Assembly: GCA_002407855.1 (NCBI GenBank)
Contig: DHPF01000006.1
Location: 124,001-188,000, forward strand
DNA from: Bacteroidales bacterium UBA5371
GTDB taxonomy: Bacteria > Bacteroidota > Bacteroidia > Bacteroidales > P3
Direction of reading: 5' to 3'
Length of the DNA: 64,000 bases
The notes under the pieces are model-generated. The model saw only the letters and a program-made list of their open reading frames with translations. It did not search any database and was not told where the DNA came from. Of this stretch, positions 8,776 through 17,067 are shown in pieces. Both the position numbers and the translations under genes were made by a program. How positions within the stretch are numbered: the stretch's first letter is position 1; each line of letters opens with the position of its first letter.

Positions 8776-8829
8776 CCGCAAAATATGCGGAGATTATTTT
8801 CTTTTTGCGGAGAATAATTTGTACTTTTG
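8776..8829 (+). promoter_or_regulatory. Fic promoter with CCGCA/TGCGG operator-like repeats
   Basis: An inverted repeat CCGCA-aaata-TGCGG (8776-8790) is followed by a second direct copy of TGCGGAGA (8786-8793 and 8806-8813, two helical turns apart). The -7 element TACTTTTG lies at 8822-8829. The second copy overlaps the place where a -33 element would sit. The arrangement suggests an operator for a regulator acting at this promoter, possibly the winged helix of the Fic protein itself. Confidence 0.45.
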
Positions 8830-8843
8830 CCGAAAACTAATTT

Positions 8844-9956
8844 ATGAGAAAGATTTATATATATCAAAAAGAAGATTGGCCTAAGTTTCGTTGGGATAAG
8901 GAAAAGATAGCACAAATGCTTATTAATGTTCGTTATCTTCAAGGGGAATTAATAGGCAAGATGAGTGTGTTTGGTTTTGATTTAAAAAACCACACTCATT
9001 TCTCTAATATAACAAATAATGTTATTACATCTTCAGAAATTGAAGGAGAATATCTAAATACAGATCAGGTTCGTTCTTCTGTTGCCAAACGTTTAGGAAT
9101 GGATGTTTCGGGTTTGGTAAATTCGGAAAAGAAGGTTGAGGGAATTGTAGAACTAACCTTTGACGCAACTCGTAATGCTCACAAACCTCTAACGAAGAAA
9201 CGTTTATTTTCTTGGCATAAATTACTATTTCAAGATGAAAAACTTAATTCCAATTTATGCATTGGCTTGTGGAGAGGAGAGAAAGGAGGAGAAATGCAGG
9301 TTGTTTCAGGAGCTATGGGAAAGGAAAGAGTACACTTTCAAGCACCCGACTATTCTCTTATTGATTCAGAAATGAGTAAGTTTTTGGAATGGATAAATAA
9401 CGAAAAGGACTTAGACAATATTCTTAAAGCTGCAATTGCTCATCTTTGGTTTGTTACAATTCATCCTTTTGATGATGGGAATGGTAGAATTGCAAGGGCT
9501 ATTGCCGATATGCTTTTGGCACGTGCAGATAATATTTCCCAACGTTTCTATAGCATGAGTTCGCAAATTCTTATTGAAAGAAAGGGCTATTATAATATAT
9601 TGGAAAGTACTCAAAAAGGCGATTTAGATATAACTAATTGGATAGAATGGTTTTTGAATTGTCTTAAAAGAACTTTTACACAAACAGATACTAATATCAA
9701 CAAGTTAATATATAAGTCTAAGTTTTGGGAAAACAATAAAAATATAGTCTTCAACGAGCGTCAGACAAAGATAATAAATCTACTATTCAGCAATTTTGAA
9801 GGCAAGCTAACCACTTCAAAATGGGCGAAGATAAATAAATGTTCGCAAGATACTGCTCTAAGAGATATAAACGACTTAATTGAGAAAAAAGTTCTAAAGA
9901 AAGAAGAACAGGGAGGAAGGAGCACAAGCTATGATTTAAACTTAGTTTTATACTAA
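8844..9956 (+). CDS. Fic/DUF4172 protein adenylyltransferase with C-terminal winged helix
   Basis: The 370-residue protein has a DUF4172-type N-terminal helical part and a Fic core with the catalytic motif HPFDDGNGRIAR (207-218). It also has an upstream inhibitory motif, S63-x3-E67-G68 in TSSEIEGEY, of the (S/T)xxxE(G/N) type. The C-terminal ~70 residues form a winged-helix-like segment (KWAKINKCSQDTALRDINDL). Fic enzymes transfer AMP from ATP to target hydroxyls. The intact inhibitory helix predicts an auto-repressed enzyme. No antitoxin gene adjoins it, which fits the self-inhibited single-protein class. Its target is unknown. The adjacent palindromic repeats make self-regulation plausible. 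Confidence 0.9.
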   Translation: MRKIYIYQKEDWPKFRWDKEKIAQMLINVRYLQGELIGKMSVFGFDLKNHTHFSNITNNVITSSEIEGEYLNTDQVRSSVAKRLGMDVSGLVNSEKKVEGIVELTFDATRNAHKPLTKKRLFSWHKLLFQDEKLNSNLCIGLWRGEKGGEMQVVSGAMGKERVHFQAPDYSLIDSEMSKFLEWINNEKDLDNILKAAIAHLWFVTIHPFDDGNGRIARAIADMLLARADNISQRFYSMSSQILIERKGYYNILESTQKGDLDITNWIEWFLNCLKRTFTQTDTNINKLIYKSKFWENNKNIVFNERQTKIINLLFSNFEGKLTTSKWAKINKCSQDTALRDINDLIEKKVLKKEEQGGRSTSYDLNLVLY

Positions 9957-10055
9957 AATAATCAGCTTCTAAACATATACAACAAGGTTTTATTAGCTTT
10001 ATTCTTAGTTTTCTTGAATAAATATCTTGTGTCTTTATTCTTGATTATTGCAATC

Positions 10056-11660
10056 CTATTTATATAGGTATCTCTTAATTTTTAGGGTTGCTGTTTTCTC
10101 AAACTCTGATTTGGCTTCAATGATTAGGGATAGCTTTGAAAAACGATTAAGTCTTTCATTAGCAACAATAAGAAGCTCTTGTTTTAAACGTTCTATGGCT
10201 TTAGAAGCATCTTCCTTATATATGGCAAGTCTTTTCTCCAATTCCTCAGGGTTAAATTGCACCATAGCAACAAGCTTTCCTTTTCTCTCAATAACAACAC
10301 TTTCCAAAACTAATTTATTCTGATTTAAAACCATCTCAATCTCTTCAGGATAAATATTCTCTCCAGTTGCTCCAACTATAACATTCTTTAATCGCCCCTT
10401 AATTTCAAATCTTCCTTTCTTCTGAGTTACCAAATCTCCTGTCTTAAACCAGCCATCTTCTGTTAAAACTGTTGAGGTAAGCTCTGGATTTTTATAGTAG
10501 CCCTTCATAACGTTTGGTGCCTTAACCCAAAGTTCACCCTCCTTAGTTTCTGGATTAACATCAACAATCTTTGTTTGAACATCTTTAACAGGAAAACCTG
10601 TTGTTTGCCACGAAACCTCAAATGGATTAGCTCCAATAATCAGTGGTGCAGTTTCGGTAAGTCCATAACCAACGGCATAAGGAAAATTCTTGCCCAAGCG
10701 CAAGAATAGTTCTGTTTCTCCGTCTAATTTTGCTCCTCCAATTCCAAAAAAGGTAAGTCTTCCTCCAAAGGCATCGTATAGTTTCTTTGCAGCCTTGCGA
10801 TACATAATTCTGCGGAAGAAACTACTTGTGAGAAGTAGCCTTCTTAAAGTTGTTTTCTCCAATTCGGGTTTTATGACGTTTCTATAAGCTTTTTCAATAA
10901 ATAATGGAACGGTAAGTATGGTTGTAGGACGCACTATCTTAACGCTTTCCATAAATGTTGAGGAGATTGGAAGTTTGTTGTGGAAGTAAATGGAGGCTCC
11001 TTTCATAACAGCAGTCAAGAGTCCCAACGAGTTTTCAAAAGTGTGAGACAAAGGCAAAACAGATAGGTAAACATCGTCCTCTTTAATTGCCCAAATATGA
11101 TGAATTTGAACTAATTGTGATGCAAGATTTCCATGAGTAAGCATTACTCCCTTACTAAAACCTGAGGTTCCAGAGGTGTAAATGATTTCTGCAAGGTCCT
11201 CGGGTTGAGGTATTGACTTACTACCTTTTGTTTGGATTTGTTTCTCATAACTAATCTCAAAATTATCAAGATTAATTATTGTTTCAATATATTGATACTC
11301 TTGTATTTCTATCTTTTCGCTTAATCTTTCTGAAACAAAAATCAATTTGGAATCAGAATGATTAATGCAGTTAGTTATCTCTTCCTTTGTGAAATCGGGA
11401 AGTAAAGGCACAGCAACAGCTCCCATATCAACAACTGCAAAGTAGGCAATTGCCCATGAAGGAGAGTTTTGACTAAGGATAGCAACCTTGTCCTGATAGC
11501 CAATACCTCTTTGGACTAATATTTCTTGTATTTCTTGAACTTTCTGAGAGAATTCTGAAAACGTGATTGGCTCCTCACCAACGAAAGCCATCAAAGGATT
11601 ATTTGCAAAATGCTTTACACTATATTGTAAAACCTCGTGCAGTGTTTTTGAATTTAACAT
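10056..11660 (-). CDS. AMP-forming acyl-CoA synthetase (long-chain fatty acid-CoA ligase type)
   Basis: The 534-residue protein shows the ANL superfamily motifs: the phosphate-binding loop IIYTSGTSGFSKGVMLTHGN, GYGLTETAPLI, and GWFKTGDL followed by GRLKNVIVGATGENIYPEEIE. It activates a carboxylic acid as an acyl-adenylate and transfers it to CoA. Overall similarity is to fatty-acyl CoA synthetases, so fatty acids are the likely substrates, but chain length cannot be read from sequence. It is a single gene converging on the Fic gene. On the minus strand TTTCTTTG (11718-11725), a near-match to the -7 consensus, lies about 58 bases before the ATG at 11660. A TTG one codon earlier is less likely as the start. 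Confidence 0.9.
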   Translation of the reverse strand: MLNSKTLHEVLQYSVKHFANNPLMAFVGEEPITFSEFSQKVQEIQEILVQRGIGYQDKVAILSQNSPSWAIAYFAVVDMGAVAVPLLPDFTKEEITNCINHSDSKLIFVSERLSEKIEIQEYQYIETIINLDNFEISYEKQIQTKGSKSIPQPEDLAEIIYTSGTSGFSKGVMLTHGNLASQLVQIHHIWAIKEDDVYLSVLPLSHTFENSLGLLTAVMKGASIYFHNKLPISSTFMESVKIVRPTTILTVPLFIEKAYRNVIKPELEKTTLRRLLLTSSFFRRIMYRKAAKKLYDAFGGRLTFFGIGGAKLDGETELFLRLGKNFPYAVGYGLTETAPLIIGANPFEVSWQTTGFPVKDVQTKIVDVNPETKEGELWVKAPNVMKGYYKNPELTSTVLTEDGWFKTGDLVTQKKGRFEIKGRLKNVIVGATGENIYPEEIEMVLNQNKLVLESVVIERKGKLVAMVQFNPEELEKRLAIYKEDASKAIERLKQELLIVANERLNRFSKLSLIIEAKSEFEKTATLKIKRYLYK

Positions 11661-11930
11661 CAAATAATTTTTGGTTCATAACTAAAATCTTAAAGACAAA
11701 TCTCTCTAAAATTTTTGCAAAGAAACGAATAATTTATGATATGGAGTATAAAATAACAATTCTTAGACTTAAAGAAAAAGAATTGATATGTAGATTTATA
11801 ATGAAAACTAATGAATTAGGTATTAAAATAGATCTTATATTAATGTTACAAATAAAATAGTGCAATAATAAAGAAGTTTAGAAAAGAAGGATATTTTGAA
11901 AGATTGTTAAGTAAATCGTTCTAGTATTCT

Positions 11931-13433
11931 TTAGTAGAACTTGTTAAATATAGTTACTTCATTAATTGCAATTACTTTGTCTAATTTGTCAATGTCCTCA
12001 TCGTTAATAATAGAATTATCATAAAAAACTTGTTGTATGTCTTTGTTTAACCAACTAATATCCCAAATATTAATATCTTTATTATTGACTTTTTGACAAA
12101 GACTTTCTGAATAATTTTTATATCTATCAATTTTTATTGTTAATCTTTGTAACCAAATCAAAAAATGTCCAACATTAGGAATTCTATCGAATTTTTTTTC
12201 TATTGAATTCATTATTTCAATAATTGTTTCTGATTTTGTTTCCAATGATAATATTTTACTTAAGATGGCAATTATTATTGGATATGTTCTTGGGTTTTTA
12301 AATGCAATATCAACTAATATACTTATTAATACTTTTGAATTTCCTTCTTTGTATAATTTTAATGGAGAAATTCTATCTTCCAAGAATTTTGTCAATGCTG
12401 TTGTTAAACTGCCTGAATTTGGGTGTTTTTTTGATAAAGAGTAAATTAGGAATAAATGTTTTTGTATTGTTTTGCTTCCTTGTTTTGCTTCATTCCAATA
12501 TATTTTATCTGGTTTTATCACATCACTAATAATATTATTGGAGATAAATGTTTTTTGAGTATTGAGTTTGAAATTTAAATCCATAAGTGTTTCTGTTAAT
12601 AACTTTGCTATTTTGATTAAAGTCTCTTGGTTTGTTGCAAAAACTCTATAATCATCTCTAAATCTTAAAATCTGATAATCTTCAATAATAGATTTTGTTT
12701 TTTCATCGTTAATTTTTTCTACAAGCAACATATCTGCATAGCCTAAGATCATTTCAGCAATTAAGTCCATTAAAACGCTTCCTTGAGGAATACCATTTGT
12801 CTGAGAATACTGCATGCTTTGAATTGTTGCGTCAATTTTATCTCCTATCTCTTTTCTCCTTTCCCCTTTTAAAATATCAGCTTTTACTTTCGCTTTTTCA
12901 TGTAAAGCCCATGGAATAGTATGTGTATAAATTGAACCATAACAGTCTGTAATATCAGTATTCATAAAACAATCATAATCCAAAGCGAGTTCTAACGATT
13001 GTTGTTCTATTTCCTGCCACCAATTAAATATACTTTTTGCTTTACTTGAACTATCTTTACTTGATGAAATAACAGGAATACTATAACACCTTATTTTCTT
13101 ATTCTCTTGAAATTTTTCAAAACGTCTTACAATTAATTCCCAATTTTTCTCATTTGTTATTTTATTTACAAGATATATATAAATTGCAGGATTTATTAAT
13201 TGAAATGGTCTCCATGCATACATTCCATCTTTATTTGTAAGAAATTTGTAGTTTACGTCATCTAATTTTTTAGCTTTATCTAAAGGTAGTCCTTCAATGC
13301 TTCCTATTTTTGACAGAGCATTTAATAATGGTTGGAAATCAAAATATTTTGGCAAATCTATATTACAATAACTTTCTTGTTTTAGAAAATATTGCTTGGC
13401 TTCGGTATGGGATAATTCAAGTATTGTCTTCAT
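11931..13433 (-). CDS. Stand-alone reverse transcriptase, unknown-group/defence-associated type
   Basis: The 500-residue protein has reverse-transcriptase motifs in the expected order. Motif A is NTDITDCYGSIYTH with Asp160, the GIPQGSV block is at 214-220, and motif C is FRDDYRVF with the Asp pair at 260-261. The usual YxDD is replaced by FRDD. There is no maturase, endonuclease, protease or integrase domain. The N-terminal ~110 residues and C-terminal ~180 residues are not recognised; the latter is mostly helical. This layout fits the chromosomal unknown-group RTs, several of which (DRT systems) act against phages. I cannot assign the subgroup. Retron and group II intron origins are less likely because no msr/msd or intron RNA is visible. 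The gene has its own promoter and no partner gene. Confidence 0.85.
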   Translation of the reverse strand: MKTILELSHTEAKQYFLKQESYCNIDLPKYFDFQPLLNALSKIGSIEGLPLDKAKKLDDVNYKFLTNKDGMYAWRPFQLINPAIYIYLVNKITNEKNWELIVRRFEKFQENKKIRCYSIPVISSSKDSSSKAKSIFNWWQEIEQQSLELALDYDCFMNTDITDCYGSIYTHTIPWALHEKAKVKADILKGERRKEIGDKIDATIQSMQYSQTNGIPQGSVLMDLIAEMILGYADMLLVEKINDEKTKSIIEDYQILRFRDDYRVFATNQETLIKIAKLLTETLMDLNFKLNTQKTFISNNIISDVIKPDKIYWNEAKQGSKTIQKHLFLIYSLSKKHPNSGSLTTALTKFLEDRISPLKLYKEGNSKVLISILVDIAFKNPRTYPIIIAILSKILSLETKSETIIEIMNSIEKKFDRIPNVGHFLIWLQRLTIKIDRYKNYSESLCQKVNNKDINIWDISWLNKDIQQVFYDNSIINDEDIDKLDKVIAINEVTIFNKFY

Positions 13434-13475
13434 TTTTTATTGATTAAATATAAAAATTATATTTGTTCTATTATG

Positions 13476-13483
13476 CAAAGATA
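13476..13483 (-). promoter_or_regulatory. -7 element (TATCTTTG) for the reverse transcriptase
   Basis: TATCTTTG on the minus strand is an exact TAnnTTTG match. It predicts a leader of roughly 36 bases before the ATG at 13433, too short to contain a long 5' non-coding RNA within the same transcript. Confidence 0.55.
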
Positions 13484-13593
13484 GTATTATTCCTTTATGT
13501 ATATATGATAAAACAGAATCTTTATCTTTCCATGTTTTACCTTTACAACGCTCTGGTTGGAGTTTTGTAAAAGATGTTTATTTGCTCTTTATA

Positions 13594-13633
13594 ATAAAAA
13601 AGTGCCACATTCCTATTTTAAGAAGTGGCACTT
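13594..13633 (-). terminator. Rho-independent terminator after formiminotransferase-cyclodeaminase
   Basis: Arms AAGTGCCAC (13600-13608) and GTGGCACTT (13625-13633) form a perfect 9-bp stem with a 16-base loop. On the minus strand the stem is followed by a U-run. It separates this gene from the reverse transcriptase. Confidence 0.85.
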
Positions 13634-13656
13634 AAAGATCTAATAAACGAAGTTTC

Positions 13657-15354
13657 TTACTCGCTGATTTGTTTTAAAACCTTTGCTGTATATTCTTTTT
13701 CAATGGCGTCAGCCTTATCAACCAAGGCTTGTCCCTTTGCAATTATGTCATTTACAAATTCTTTGTCGTCCAAAGAAGATGCATTAATCTTCATATTCAT
13801 AAAGGCTCCATAACAGGCTGCTCTTGCACAAAGTATTCCAACTGCGGCATCGGTAACTGAATTAGGGTTTCCTGTTTCCACCATTGCCTTACATATTTCA
13901 AACACTTCAAATGATTTGCAAAGTGTTCTGTAAGGTATCTCTATTGCGTATTTTGTTGCATCTTGAATTGCTTTTGTCCTTTCTGCTTTTTCTGCATCGG
14001 TTTTCTTTGGCAATCCAAAGGCTTCCATAATTAGATTAAAGCTATTGGTGTCTTCATCAACAAGATAAAGCAACTCATCTTTTAAAGCCTGTCCTTTTTG
14101 TGCAATTAGTGAAAACTCTTCCCATCTTTCATCCCATCCAGCCTTATGTGAGGAAAGGTTAGCAACCATTGTTGCAAGTGCTGCTCCCAAAGAACCCATG
14201 TAGGCAGAAATTGAGCCTCCTCCTGGGGCTGGACTTTCTGATGCTGTTTCATTAGCAAAGCCTATGCAGGTCATATCAACTAACTTCTTTTTTGTCTTGT
14301 CCTCAATCATATATTCAATGATTTTCTCCTCTGGAATAAATGGTTTAAGGTCATCCAAGCCCATTGACTTTATGGCAATCTTTATTAATTCCTTATCATC
14401 AACCCCCAATGAGCGTTGTTGTTTTGCAAGATAGTATTGTCCTGCCTCAATCAAGGTCTTCTTAGGAACCAATCCCACAATCTCAACCCCAGTAACTCTA
14501 ATTCCTCGTTCAGCAGCCTTTTTGCTCACCTCGTCAAAACAAACATGAAGAGGGGTCTTTGCTATATTGGTAATATTCATTGAAACCTGTGCAATGCCAT
14601 ATTCTTCAATAAACCAACCAATGGCTTTTGTGCCTGGAAGTGAACCAGGAATAGTGATAGGGTTTCCCTTCTCGTCTTTAAGTGGTTTCCCATTTGGTTT
14701 TCCTCCTTCTCTTGCTGGACGTCCCTTTTCTCTAACGTCAAAAGCAATTGCGTTTGCTCTACGAACTGAGGTTGTGTTTAGGTTATAGTTTACAGCAATA
14801 AGGAAATCTCTTGCAGAAATTGCTGTTGCACCTGATTGAGCAACTTTCTCGCTCCATTTGTCTGGTCCAAAGCAAGGTTTCCATTCAACAGTCTCCATTC
14901 TTTCCTTCAATCCTTCGTATTCTCCTTGACGACAAGAGGCAAGGTTTCTTCTTTTCTCTTCAAAACAAGCGTTTTCGTAGCAATATATTGGGATATTTAG
15001 TTCTTTACCTACTCTTTCGCCCAACTCTCTTGCGTATTTAACAACCTCATCCATTGTTATGTTAGCTACAGGAATTAGGGGGCAAACGTCTGTTGCTCCA
15101 AAACGAGGATGGTCTCCATGATGAGAACGCATATCAATTAGTTCGCTTGCTTTCTTAATTACCCTAAATGCTGCTTCGCAAACCTGCTTAGGCTCGCCCA
15201 CAAAGGTAATTACGGTTCGGTTGGTGGTTTGTCCTGGATCAACGTCCAAAAGTTTAACGCCTTCAACCTTTTCTATTTCATCAACAACTTGTTTGATGAT
15301 ATTCTCATTACGTCCCTCACTAATATTTGGAACACATTCAATCAATTGTTTCAT
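13657..15354 (-). CDS. Bifunctional glutamate formiminotransferase / formimidoyl-THF cyclodeaminase
   Basis: The 565-residue protein begins MKQLIECVPNISEGRN, the hallmark of glutamate formiminotransferase, and contains HHGDHPRFGATDVCPLIPV. The C-terminal ~200 residues form the cyclodeaminase domain (ASESPAPGGGSISAYMGSLGAALA). It moves the formimino group from histidine breakdown onto tetrahydrofolate and converts it to methenyl-THF with ammonia release. Both halves look complete and the length matches the fused enzyme of animals and Bacteroidota. No other hut genes are in the window. Upstream, 15355-15650 is an AT-rich spacer without a gene; a minus-strand GAACTTTG near 15430 is a weak candidate promoter. 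Confidence 0.95.
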   Translation of the reverse strand: MKQLIECVPNISEGRNENIIKQVVDEIEKVEGVKLLDVDPGQTTNRTVITFVGEPKQVCEAAFRVIKKASELIDMRSHHGDHPRFGATDVCPLIPVANITMDEVVKYARELGERVGKELNIPIYCYENACFEEKRRNLASCRQGEYEGLKERMETVEWKPCFGPDKWSEKVAQSGATAISARDFLIAVNYNLNTTSVRRANAIAFDVREKGRPAREGGKPNGKPLKDEKGNPITIPGSLPGTKAIGWFIEEYGIAQVSMNITNIAKTPLHVCFDEVSKKAAERGIRVTGVEIVGLVPKKTLIEAGQYYLAKQQRSLGVDDKELIKIAIKSMGLDDLKPFIPEEKIIEYMIEDKTKKKLVDMTCIGFANETASESPAPGGGSISAYMGSLGAALATMVANLSSHKAGWDERWEEFSLIAQKGQALKDELLYLVDEDTNSFNLIMEAFGLPKKTDAEKAERTKAIQDATKYAIEIPYRTLCKSFEVFEICKAMVETGNPNSVTDAAVGILCARAACYGAFMNMKINASSLDDKEFVNDIIAKGQALVDKADAIEKEYTAKVLKQISE

Positions 15355-15650
15355 AGTGATTATCTTTCTTAATTCAGATTAATAATTTTGCTTTTTATCT
15401 TTTAGAAATAACTAAATTTCAGTTTGCAAAGTTCGGTAAAATAATTGAGAAGAACGAATTTTATTTTTCTCCTTTTATAGATTTTGAATTTTCTCCTACA
15501 AAAAAATATTTTTCCCCAAGATAATTTTATTTTTCTCTGAGATAAATTGAAATAAGTCCCGTTTAATTTTTTAGAAGTTAGTCCTACGGAATTATAATCA
15601 AAATATATATAAAACTATAAAGAAATAGGATAAGTGGGAAAAGAGATGAT

Positions 15651-16490
15651 TTAGTAATATCTTTGAACATCGATTAACCTTACTCCGTCTAACCAAACGG
15701 CAAGGCAACCAACTACTCCATTATCTCCTTTTTTGCTTATAGGTTGAAGGGTTATGTCGTCAACAATTTCAAAATATTCCAATTCAAAGTCTTTGTATAG
15801 TTTAAATTCATTAACTACAAAGGTTTTTATTTGCGAGAAAGACAAACTATCTTTCATTGTTGCACTTTTTCTTAGAATGGAATTAATCTTTGGAGCTATT
15901 TCTCTTGCACTTGGGCTTAAACGTGCATTTCTTGAACTCATAGCAAGTCCGTCCTCTTCTCTAACAATTGGGCAAGGAACTATTTGTACAGGAGATTTGA
16001 GCTGCTTAACCATATCCTTTATGATTGCTAACTGCTGAAAGTCCTTTTCTCCGAAATAAGCTTTGTTAGGGCTAACCCAATCAAATAAACGACTCACAAT
16101 TATTGCCACTCCATTGAAATGTCCTGGTCTTTGCTTACCTTCCATAACCTCTTCCAAAGCTCCAAAAGAAAAATGTTCTGTTGGTTCTTCTTTATAAACT
16201 TCTTCTGCAAGTGGGGAAAACATTATATCGCATCCATTTTCTTCTAAAAGGAGGGAGTCTTTTTCTAAATTACGAGGGTATTTCTCCAAGTCTTCCTTGT
16301 TGTTAAATTGAACAGGATTTACAAAAACACTGCACACAACAATATCATTTTCTTCTCTTGCTTTTTTCACTAAGGATATATGTCCTTTATGCAATGCTCC
16401 CATTGTTGGAACTAAGCCAATGGATTTGCCTTGTGAAATTAACTCTTGAAGATAATTTTTTAACTCTTGAATCTGATTTATTGTCTTCAT
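15651..16490 (-). CDS. panC: Pantothenate synthetase PanC
   Basis: The 279-residue protein carries VPTMGALHKGHISLV (HKGH nucleotide-binding motif at 34-37), VFVNPVQFN, FGEKDFQQL and MSSRNARLS. These are all PanC signatures. It condenses pantoate with beta-alanine using ATP to give pantothenate, the CoA precursor, in the cytosol. It begins 7 bases after the small membrane protein on the same strand, so the two are cotranscribed from the promoter at 17018-17025. panB and panD are not in the window. Confidence 0.97.
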   Translation of the reverse strand: MKTINQIQELKNYLQELISQGKSIGLVPTMGALHKGHISLVKKAREENDIVVCSVFVNPVQFNNKEDLEKYPRNLEKDSLLLEENGCDIMFSPLAEEVYKEEPTEHFSFGALEEVMEGKQRPGHFNGVAIIVSRLFDWVSPNKAYFGEKDFQQLAIIKDMVKQLKSPVQIVPCPIVREEDGLAMSSRNARLSPSAREIAPKINSILRKSATMKDSLSFSQIKTFVVNEFKLYKDFELEYFEIVDDITLQPISKKGDNGVVGCLAVWLDGVRLIDVQRYY

Positions 16491-16497
16491 ATTCTAA

Positions 16498-16992
16498 TTA
16501 ATTGTCTTTTGATGATAAGTCTTCGTAGTCGGTATATTCGGTATCATCGTAATCTTTGTGATTATTTTTTTCATATTGCTCCTTAGCTTTTTTCTTTGCC
16601 ATTTGAATTTTAATTGGAATATCAATAAGATAACTCAAAAAAGTTATGATGATACTAAAAAGAACTGCATCCCAAAATCCATTTACTTCAAATCCTTTGA
16701 GGATTGAGCTTGTGAAAAGAATAATTAAGGCGTTTATAACTAAATTGAAAAGTCCGAATGTAAAGACCATAAGCGGTATGGATATGAACACTAAGATTGG
16801 CTTAATGAACGCATTTAAAAGACTAATTATTACTGCGGCAAAGAGGGCATCTTTAATTGAATTTATTTGAGCAATGGAAAACAAATAGCAGGTTATAAAG
16901 ATGGCAGCAGTCATAATCAAGACCTTTATCCAAAATCTTGAACTTGTAATTGGTGGATTCTCGTTTGAGAAATTCATATTTATTTGTGGCAT
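16498..16992 (-). CDS. Small membrane protein of the Phage_holin_4_2 / PF04020 family
   Basis: The 164-residue protein has about four membrane segments: one near residues 22-40 (FWIKVLIMTAAIFITCYLF) and three closely packed later, including the family-typical ALFAAVIISLLNAFIKPIL and a hydrophobic FGLFNLVINALIILF. The C-terminal tail is charged, with repeated Asp/Glu/Tyr. Despite the Pfam-style name, these proteins are common chromosomal membrane proteins of unknown role, and there is no phage context here. The ATG at 16992 was chosen because it lies just downstream of the promoter; earlier in-frame starts would run into the hydF leader. Confidence 0.8.
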   Translation of the reverse strand: MPQINMNFSNENPPITSSRFWIKVLIMTAAIFITCYLFSIAQINSIKDALFAAVIISLLNAFIKPILVFISIPLMVFTFGLFNLVINALIILFTSSILKGFEVNGFWDAVLFSIIITFLSYLIDIPIKIQMAKKKAKEQYEKNNHKDYDDTEYTDYEDLSSKDN

Positions 16993-17017
16993 GGTTATAC
17001 TTATTAATTTTAGCCTG

Positions 17018-17025
17018 CAAATATA
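17018..17025 (-). promoter_or_regulatory. -7 element (TATATTTG) for the holin-like / panC operon
   Basis: TATATTTG on the minus strand exactly fits TAnnTTTG and lies about 26 bases before the ATG at 16992. It is back to back with the hydF promoter. Confidence 0.55.
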
Positions 17026-17044
17026 GTAATAAAAAATTAATGCG

Positions 17045-17052
17045 TAAGTTTG
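17045..17052 (+). promoter_or_regulatory. -7 element (TAAGTTTG) for hydF
   Basis: TAAGTTTG exactly fits TAnnTTTG and lies 15 bases before the hydF ATG. It makes the 75-base gap a compact divergent promoter region. Confidence 0.5.
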
Positions 17053-17067
17053 CAAAAATATTTTACT

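Noticed and set aside
11741..11860. 39-codon plus-strand ORF between the acyl-CoA synthetase and reverse transcriptase
   Set aside because: AT-rich, low complexity (MEYKITILRLKEKELICRF start), no convincing promoter or homologue; chance ORF is likely.
13434..13656. Retron msr/msd RNA for the reverse transcriptase
   Set aside because: Only a 7-bp inverted repeat is seen; no long msr-like stems or a1/a2 inverted repeats, and the RT motif is not retron-like.
16498..16992. Prophage remnant suggested by the holin-like family
   Set aside because: This family is common in bacterial chromosomes; no lysis, capsid, integrase or terminase genes are near.
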